This document shows, one piece after another, positions 55,620 to 64,000 of a stretch of DNA of 64,000 nucleotides (within the stretch, counting starts at the first letter, position 1; every line of letters starts with the position of its first letter). The notes below the pieces were generated by a model. That model ran no database searches. It saw only the letters and a list, made by a program, of their open reading frames with translations, and had not been told where the DNA came from. The position numbers were made by a program, and so were the translations under genes. This stretch comes from Sitta carolinensis. Lineage: Eukaryota > Chordata > Aves > Passeriformes > Sittidae. The DNA is taken from assembly GCA_032173965.1 (NCBI GenBank), contig JAVUNC010000006.1:31777870-31841869 (forward strand), read 5' to 3'.

Positions 55620-56080
55620 TTGAAGGGTGTTTCAGGGTGCCCTGTATGGGAGGCAGTCATGGCCTGGACAGTGCTGGTGGCAACCAGCCCTGTGCCTCTT
55701 GCAGACACTGCCCTCACCAAGGCAGGAAGGCTTTGGGGTCAGCTCACAGGGGATGCTTTGGGTGTTGGCAAGATCCTGCCAATGCTGCAAATGAGGAATC
55801 CTTGCAGAGAGACTGGGAAGAAGGGGTTAATCATCTGTTGGGTTGTCATCACAGGCAGGTGGAGAAGGACTCCAAAAAGTTGGTGGTCACCAGTGCCACA
55901 GCCTGGAACTCAGGGCTGGGCAGTCCCCTTGGCGTCTCGTGCCAAACCCATGGGACGTCCTGCTGTTCAAGGGCTGACCTACACATACAGCACTGGAGGG
56001 TGCACACTAGGAGACAAGCACGGGTTAATCAGGCAGCCAAGGGTAACACCTAGAGTCCAGCAGAGTGGTTAATCCTAGGA
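55620..56080. other. GC-richer block with long plus-strand open frames
   Basis: Two overlapping plus-strand frames stay open here (55596-56072, 158 codons; 55637-56053, 138 codons). They are in different frames, begin at weak ATG contexts and translate to Gly/Trp/Pro/Arg-rich sequence with no domain. That both frames are open argues for GC composition rather than coding. It may be an old repeat or a non-coding exon; I do not recognise it. Confidence 0.3.
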
Positions 56081-59000
56081 TACACAGGGAAATTCTCCAA
56101 GTTGCAGAAATACGTGCTGGGGCCTATGGAAGGTCTTGAAAGAAAAGGAGGGGAATATGTTGAATTGGAACAAGAAGTCCTCCAAGGGTCAAGAGATAAG
56201 AGCTAAGGAATGGAAAGATGGGGGAAAAAAAGATCAGAGCTCAGTTAATGCTGCTACTGGGTTAATGCAAGCCCTGGCACAGCTTTACTCCCCACATGGG
56301 TTATGCTGCTTCAGGTGAATATTTCTCATCATCTCTTTTGGGTCCAGATGAAGCCCTACAGCTGCTGAATTTATGACTCTATTAGTATTGCCACTGGTGT
56401 TAATCTTTCCTTGTACTGTGCTAAACATTTTCATACAGTGAATAACTAAAAGTCTCATGATGGTCTTAGTCATGTCTTACACAAGGACAGTTCTGAAATG
56501 TGCAATGAGACTTCAAGTTATTTCAATGTTACCTGCAGTAATCCACTCTGTGGGAGTAGGAGAGAGATTTTGTAACATGTATTTTACAGCTGTTGTGACT
56601 TTACTGATTACACATTTTGCAGAAATAAGGTGTGAAATTTGTAATTAGTATATTCTGAGTTTGTCGTAATATTAACCTTGCTAATTTAGTCCTCAGAGAC
56701 AAGACGTGGAGCTTAAAAGAGGTAAATGCTGTTATGGTGTTAACTGCTATAATGTTGTTTGCTGGAGCAAAATAGAGAATATTAAAAAGCATAAGTACAC
56801 AGTCCTGATGTTTTCCTAATTTGAAAGGACAAAGGATGGAGTGGGCTCAAGTCTTCAAGACTAGCCCCATTAGTCTTCTCCAAATGAGGAATTTCTTTGA
56901 TGGATGATCATCCATGATGAGAGTTGCCTAAAAAGCAGACTTATTTTCCATTTATTTCATGGATTTCTTGGCAAGGCCATGTGAAGAATAGGTATGACAC
57001 CCAGACTGTAACATCCTTAGCAGAATTTTACAATTACGTGGTTTGCTTTAAGTGCTGTCAGTGGCCAAAAGTGTTTTCAAATACACACAGCTGGCTTGCC
57101 ATGCATACATACAGCTCCCTGTACAGCTGGGGGTCGGTGGCACAGGGGAGAGGAAAAGCTGGGGGCAAAAATACGGGTTTGAATGAGTGGCTGCAAACTG
57201 AGAGGCACTGGCTGGCTTCTGACACGGTGATATTTTAGAAGACATGTTAGCTGCAGAAATAGCAAGGGCTGGCTCAGCCTCTCCTCTGACTCTGCTTCCC
57301 TGCAGAGCCCAGCCTGCTTTGACGTTTTGTATTTTTTGTGTAAATTTATTCCCCTGAACATCTCTGAGCCCAGCTTGGGCAGCCAAGTGTCCCCTGGTGG
57401 TGCCTGTTTGCCAGACAGCCTTTCTTCACACTAATATAAAAGCTACAGTAAATGTAACACTGCCAGGAACTGCCAGAGCCTTGAGAGGATAAAAGGTATT
57501 TGCCTGGCAGATCTGCTGTGACCGAAATGCGAAACGGCAGGAGTTTAAAAGCTGCTGTAGGTAAGGGAGATCTGTGCAAGGAAGCCTGGAAGTCCTGCTG
57601 GCTCCATGAAAGTACCACTGCTGCCCTCAGGAGCCTGGAGTGCAAACCTGATAGACTCAGCAAGATGTTAGGAGGCTGTAGAGATGTCCCCTAAACTGCC
57701 TCATTTGTGAGCATTGGACAGGTATTTGCTGGCCAAGGAGAGAGAAGTTTAATTTTAATAGCTTTGGAGGATTTGGTTCCAGGACAATGTCTACTTGTGA
57801 GGAAGAGGGGTATTTTTGTTAAGTAATAGATTATAACAAAACAACCTCAATGCATGATTTCTCCTTCAGCCGTACCCACAGGTCTAGCAGGCCTGAAGCA
57901 CTTGTGACAGGATGGCATAATCAGTGGCATTGCTCAGCATGAAGCCAAAGGTGTGCTGGAAGATTGGGCTTCAGTGGTGGACTCTCATTCAGAATTCAGT
58001 ATCAACAAAAATACAGGCAACCCATCCTGTTTATAAATTCTCTACTTTTCCCATAAAGTTTATTTTCAAAGCTTCTATTTCAACCTGGTTTTCTTGCAAC
58101 CTTTGCTCCTGAAAAAAATCACCTTTGTAATCTATCCCCACTTCACAGTGACTCTTGTTTCCATCTAATCCAAGCCCAATAGGACTGCTCATACCTCTCT
58201 CTTTGGCTTCAAAATGGGTTGGGTTTGTATCTTTAGCTGGATAAATACTGGAAGGTAAAATTATACCACTCTTGTGGCATCTCTGAAACATGTTCTGAAA
58301 CATTCTCTGAATGTCCTTGTAAGTCCATGTTACTGGGGAGGCATTAGTTATTTTGGAGAGGTAGAGGAAGTGTGGGAAACATTCCTAAAACGTTCTGCTT
58401 TTACAGATCCCACAACACTAATTTTTAATTTCCAGTCTTTGTATATTGAATCTCTAATGGGCTTTGCTACACTTGAGGTTGTAGATTAGTGGACACTTTC
58501 TGTGGCAATGTTAACTTAAGGGTTTCCTGCTTTTCATTCACTCTTCACTGTCCCTTTTACCTTACAGATGCCCTCAAAGTTCATGAGGCTTCTTGTAGAA
58601 CGAGATTCAGGAACTTGCCTGGAACAAAAATAATCATGTAAAAGAAAAGATTCTTTTTAACACAAATCAGCTCCATAGTTTGCCAGAAAATTAAGGCAGT
58701 AAAGAAGATATACAGAGGAGCTGCCTCTAAAAAGCGTAAATTTTAGATATTATTTGTTGCATAAGCTTGAAGCACACTATGGAAAGAAACTGCAGTTACC
58801 ATTAAAGGTATCTACATCAACTATGTAAGGAAAATTGGGGGAAAAAAAGTTATTCTGTTAAAGTAGCTATTTCAATAACAGTGAAACTAAGGTGAGAAGA
58901 AGCTACTAATTTTTCTCCCTGTGTGGGAGATGAAGCCACTCATTTCCTGCTAAAGAAAGGTGTGGAGAGAGCAGAAGTCTAATCAAGTGCAATGCATAAC

Positions 59001-59105
59001 CTATTTTTATATATAACTTTTATGCAAAGCACTTTGCATAACATATTTTTTCATAGTGAAAATCTTGAATATTCTTGCTTTAAACTATCCAGGGTTACCA
59101 TTTCC

Positions 59106-59155
59106 TAAAAAAAAAAAAAACAAAACCAAAACCAAAAAAAAACCCCAAAAAACCC
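59106..59155. repeat. A-rich simple repeat (AAAACC-like)
   Basis: A run of about 14 A followed by interspersed AAAACC, AAAAACCCC units. Such tracts are frequent in bird genomes, often at the tails of retroposed elements; none is recognised beside it. Confidence 0.8.
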
Positions 59156-59879
59156 TATATTTTTTTAGCTTTAGAAACCTGGTACGTTATTTTTCAATGC
59201 TCTTTATTCAACCCAGTAAATAACTGTGATGACTGACAAAAGATATTATCTCTGTGTGAAATAGTTATAACTGAAATAGAGAAGAACAACATGGCTGGAC
59301 TGTGATGAGAACTGGAAGGAGAAGGAAAATAAGAACCAGTTCAGAGAGGAGCACTGTCCTGATTACAGGATCTTTGTACAGAAAGTGCTCATCTCATTAA
59401 AAAGTTTTGGTTTAGTTCAGACTTGGATCATGTTTGAGTCAGTCCATGTTTGACCTCCGACTTGCTGCCATCAATTTTCTATTAAGATGATCCCCAAAAT
59501 ATTGCAAATGTCACCAAAACTGGATTTTGCTGTCATTCTGAAAGAGCAGATTTAGTATAAGAATTCTATTATATCTGAATTAACTGGATTAATTGTTAAA
59601 CCTAATTTCAAACTTAGAGGCTGTTTCAGGTTGACACACAGAATCTGCAGTTTCTCCAAGCACTAAATCATTAAATTTCAGCCTTGTAATTCTCAGAAGT
59701 TTCAAAGATCCAGCTGGAAAAGCCCAGAGTAGTGTAGTTTGATTTTGTAGCTGACCGAACTTTGAGCAAGAGGTTGGCCTACAGATCTTCCAACCACACA
59801 TTATCCTAAATTCCTAAATTTGCAGTTCTTGTGCTAGTAAATGAAAATTCCAGTTGGATTAAGGCCAACAACAACCACA

Positions 59880-59967
59880 AAATCATAGAATCATACAATG
59901 TCTCGGGCTGTAAGGGACTTTAAAATCATCCAATTCTAATACCCCTCCCATGGGCAGCTCTGATCAC
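59880..59967 (-). mobile_element. CR1 LINE 3'-end fragment
   Basis: Starts AATCATAGAATCATACAATG, the reverse complement of the terminal CR1 ATTCTATGATT repeats, then GGGACTTTAAAATCATCCAA and CCCTCCCATGGGCAG, the expected CR1 order. The 5' part is truncated beyond about 59967. Confidence 0.88.
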
Positions 59968-62900
59968 CTATCATTCCCATTGTAATTTTTATAAATGCCA
60001 CATGTTATTGTAATAAGTAAGCAGTAACTTTACTAAGATTACTTGAAAAAAGTGAGTGGATTCAGTATCTCCTGTGAAAATTTCTTAGATGGGCTGCTGC
60101 AAGGCTACATGGGCACATCCAGTCAGTGGTGAGCACAAGGACTGGATGCAACACTCTTGCCATAACGGTTTAGTTGCAGTTTTGTTGCATGTGTTAACTC
60201 ACTGGGCTCTTCTTTGAAGCTACGTAACTCTTCTTGTATGGACAACTGGCCTGTAGAAAATATCCCAGGAAACATTGCTGTTGGTGATACACTGAGTGAG
60301 GACATTCCTTTTGCAGAGAAAGGCTGCAACAAAGCGTCATTAAATTAAAAAGGGGTTGGTATTAAGCAAATAAGTAATAGGAAATGCCAAATCCATTGAA
60401 CACTGCTCTAGAGTAGTTACAAAGCATATCATAGCAAGGCAGAGCTTGGATGCAGGAATGAATTATGAAAATAAACAATAAACCCTCTGCTAATATTAGA
60501 GAGGGTTTATCAATATATAAAGAAGGTCCATAACTGTGGGGCCATCAAGAACTGAAAATGTGATACATACAAAACATGTGCATTGTGATGTGCTCATAAC
60601 AACAATTGCCTAACATAAATTTAGACCTGTATACCTACTTTAGCATTTAGTTTTCCTGAAGATTTCTGTTATGTTAATGCTGTGCAGCTTTTCCCTTCCC
60701 TTTTGTACATGATGGATTAGTAAAGACAGTAGAAATGCCCTGAAGTAGAACTTCCTGTACTTTTCACCCACTTTTATAATTGTAGTTCATGAACAGAGAA
60801 GGAAGTTTAATTCCAAAATACACTGCTCTGAAAACAGGTATCACTGCTTTTCACATCCTTCCAGTATACACTTCAATTCCTGCTGTTCAAAAAGCCTAGA
60901 ACTTTTAAGCTGTTCTGTTTTACAGGGCTATTCCCTCCCCCCTCCAGCTTTCTCCAGACAGTGTATATCTATGAAGAAATGAAGTATATGAAGGTCTTAA
61001 ATCTAAGTGTTAACCAAATATAAGCCAGTTTGTTCCTCTCTTTGTAGTCATTGGGCAGATGAAAGATCTATTTCCAAATCTCTATTCTGTTTAACTTGGA
61101 ATAAAATCTGGAAATTGGGTGATTCACATGCCTGTATACCAAGAGGCCACAAGCTTATTGAATAATGTTGATTGAGAGTATTTATATTTATGAAGCTATT
61201 TTCAGTTAATATAAATACTTATTTAAAAAGTGAATCTGAATCTTCCATCTTTGGAAATATCAGTTCTGGGGTTTACGATGTCAGTCTCAACTCCTCCCTC
61301 TCCTTGTGAATACTTGCTGCACATCTCTCTAATTCTTCAGGATTTTGAACTTCTGGGACCTGCCCAACTCCTGCTCCATTAGACTTAATGTGAGTCTGCT
61401 GCACGGACTGGTGTCCCTGAACTGAGATGATAACTTTCTGACTCTAACAGCAAAGCACATAAATCTTATGCAACACAAGTCACAGCTGGATCTACACTTT
61501 TTCAGTGCGTACTGTAGTGTGTTTGCTCAAAATGTTTTGACAACTGAGAAGGAAAATATTTAAACTGGAGAAACTGACCACAAGCTTACTCTGCAAGGCT
61601 GGCAGGATATTTTGGTTAGTTTCTTTTGTCATTTCCCATATGAGAACAGGTAAGGTTAACCATGAGTGCTCATTGTCCAGAGCTCAGCCAACAACTAGCA
61701 TTTAGATTATTGACAGGAGAGTGAGAAATCTAGGATCTGCAGTAGGAGTGGGGCTGCAAAAGCACTGCAGGAATAAAGAACCATCATCCACATGAATTCA
61801 TCCTTGAGAACATTTTTATGGGAACCATGCATGGAGTAAGATTCAGCCCACACCTAGAGTTCAGATTAGGTCTAGAGGAGTCACAGGCTATGTTTGCTCT
61901 TGCAGAGATGGTGTGAGCCCTGTCAGGCCCATGTGTGTGTTTATCATGCTTCTGACAATGAGCCTTATCAGTCTTCTATGTTTTCATGTATGTGATATAG
62001 GGTCAGCCTACTTTTGCATGCTGCTATCTGGAAATTTGTTATTAGCATGTGTTTTCAGAAATCTCTGAGCATAGCACTGAGCTTAAGGTCTGCAGCCATG
62101 TCTGACTTGTCATCTTTTGGATTTTGTTTACTTGATTTTCATATTTGATTCAAAATGATGTTTTGCATTTTCTGTTGTTAGCTGGGAGGCCTCCAGCAAA
62201 CAGGAGCTGTGATCAGATTGTGGTTTGCTTACAAGTTTAAGATTTGTAGAGATCATGCTTGGCATTGAAACTGTTGCTGAGAAGATGACATATATATTAA
62301 CATAATTTATTCCTGTTCATAGCTGGTTCACTGCCTAGCTTGATAATATCTCTCCTGGTTGAACTGTCTTGCAAGCCAAAACACACATTTGTACAGTGAG
62401 AGAAGCAGCCAAAGCAGTGCTTGGAGAGAAAACAACATGCCTGGGCCCCAGGAACATCACAAGGCTCCCTGTTGGGTGTCAGTGACTGCTGGGAAACCCT
62501 ATCTTGTCCTGGGGCAGAAATCGTGCATGTCCCTTAACACTCCTGCACTCATGGTGTCTGACTACAAAGCTAAATAATCACAGCTTGCACAAATTAACTG
62601 AAGCACGAAGACAAATAGGAGGCTATAGACTTCCTGAGTTTTATAATATGACATGCAGATTTACCAAGTTGGAACAATATCAAAGTAGTTGTACCTACTC
62701 CCCTAAACTGTGCAGGCATCACAGGAATTTTCTGCTGTAGACAAGGGATTGCTGTACCCCACCACCACTACAAAATTAAGTGTTTAACACACTAGCCTTG
62801 TGAGAGCAATTTAATATCTATTGCAGGGGTCTGATACCATGTGAAATGGCAGGTCTGATGATATCAACCAGTACAATGTGCCTCTCAAATGGCAGACAAT

Positions 62901-64000
62901 ACCCTGAGCCCAGTGAATAGCTAAGGTATCCAGTGATAAAGAAATGAAATGCTAGTGATTGTATCAAGAGTAGCTTGTGCACTTAGATTGTATTTCTTTC
63001 TTAAAGCAAGAATTTCCTGCTTTAGAAAACAGCCTTTCCTGAAACCCAGATAGTTCAAACCTATTGCAAGAACCAGACCAAAGCCAGCTAAGCTGGAAAA
63101 GGTGAATTTTCACCTGGCAGATGACAGCTTTTGGGACGTGGTCTGCAGGAGATGAGCCATTCCTAGTGTGGGTTCTCAAAATTGGTCTTGGGGTTCATCT
63201 GGTTTATTTACAGTCTTGATCTCAGTATGAAAGGCAGGAGAGCACTGATGAACCACTCCAGTGACATAAATTGCTTGATATCTTCATTGCAGAGGACAAT
63301 TGAAATATCCTGCAGTGCGAAGTGGATGATATTAGTAAAGTCACAGATGTGGAATGGTAATAGAGAAAAGACTGTAAGTCCTAAAGCACACCAGTTCCCC
63401 AAGAATATTAGTTAGTGATGCTCTTTTATTTGCTTTGCTGTAGTGGAAGCACAGAAGAGATGTTCAGCAGTGCACAGCCCTCCACTCAAGGCTCTCTCAC
63501 TGACATGCACAGAGATGTTCTCTAAAGCTTTGCTCTTTGATGCATTACTCCCACCAGACCTCTTCAGCTCAGTTTAGCCACACCTTTCTCTTAGCAATAG
63601 AAATACTGCTCTTTTCCCTGGGTAAAGGTTCTCACAGCTATGTAAAATGTGACGGTCTAATGGCTAATAATATTTCTCAGTATTGGTCCCTCTGAGAATT
63701 CAATATTTAATGGAGAGATTTCCCTTTCATATGAACTGGCTCTTTGCCCTGAAAGCACTTTAGTTCTAGCACCTTGAGGACATTTTGGCAGCCATTTAGG
63801 AAAAAAGAAGAGATTTGCCATCTTGAGTGCCTTCAGCCACTATAATATTTATGTTGTTGTCATGTATTTGCAATAATGCAGCATTTCCTGACATTTTCAC
63901 CACTGTCTTTCACAGGCGTGGCCTTTGAGGAAAGCCCAGGTGTCTCCAACAGTAAAGAGTTTGCAAAGAAGCTCACAGTAGGTGTGGCTGGCTGGCTCTT

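Larger units (their letters stand above)
53062..64000. other. BDKRB2 5' flank/intron and intergenic sequence to the window end
   Basis: No coding exon is supported. Untranslated first exon(s) of BDKRB2 should lie here but cannot be placed by eye. Contents: a GC-richer block at 55620-56080, a TATA-like AATATAAAAG at 57434-57443 with a GTAAGG donor-like site downstream near 57559, an A/C-rich simple run at 59106-59155 and a CR1 tail at 59880-59967. In other vertebrates C14orf132 follows BDKRB2 on this side; its small membrane protein is not encoded within this window. Confidence 0.65.

Noticed and set aside
1..64000. tRNA, rRNA, known microRNA, or a bacterial-type or novel defence or biosynthetic system
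   Set aside because: No cloverleaf, rRNA segment or clustered unknown genes were seen; the window holds three known vertebrate genes plus repeats.

Overview
The window is nuclear DNA from a bird. It has GT-AG introns, vertebrate autophagy and GPCR genes, and four fragments carrying the characteristic 3' tail of avian CR1 LINEs. It also has two old endogenous-retrovirus LTR fragments of types common in birds. The LTR types and A/C-rich simple repeats lean toward a songbird or other neoavian, but I cannot fix the species. The order ATG2B, BDKRB1, BDKRB2 matches the human 14q32.2 block read in reverse, so conserved synteny supports all three gene calls.

Layout. (1) Positions 1-13.1 kb, plus strand: the last twelve coding exons of ATG2B (575 codons plus stop), with short introns and a 3' UTR. 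The gene continues off the left edge. The fragment starts at the segment that aligns with the WIPI-binding region of ATG2 proteins and runs to the conserved C-terminal domain. (2) 13.1-42.6 kb: a gene-poor interval with CR1 tails, microsatellites, a reverse-oriented LTR (36.1-37.2 kb) carrying a three-copy 43-bp tandem repeat, a second LTR fragment (40.0-40.3 kb) and a 0.3-kb CCCTT/AAGGG array (40.7-41.0 kb). One antisense open frame at 15.5-15.7 kb is unexplained. (3) 42.6-43.7 kb, minus strand: an intact 361-residue bradykinin B1-type receptor. (4) 51.9-53.1 kb, minus strand: a bradykinin B2-type (ornithokinin) receptor, complete except for one extra A in an A7 run in intracellular loop 3. 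That base shifts the frame and cuts off TM6, TM7 and the tail. (5) 53.1-64 kb: intergenic or 5' flank/intron of the receptor gene, with one CR1 tail and no exon I can support.

How the genes relate: ATG2B encodes a lipid-transfer protein of autophagosome growth. It is convergent with the two kinin receptors, which are tandem duplicates on the minus strand and would respond to the avian kinin peptide. I see no operon-like coupling and no sign of a new multi-gene system. The point most worth checking is whether the BDKRB2 frameshift is real or a homopolymer error.
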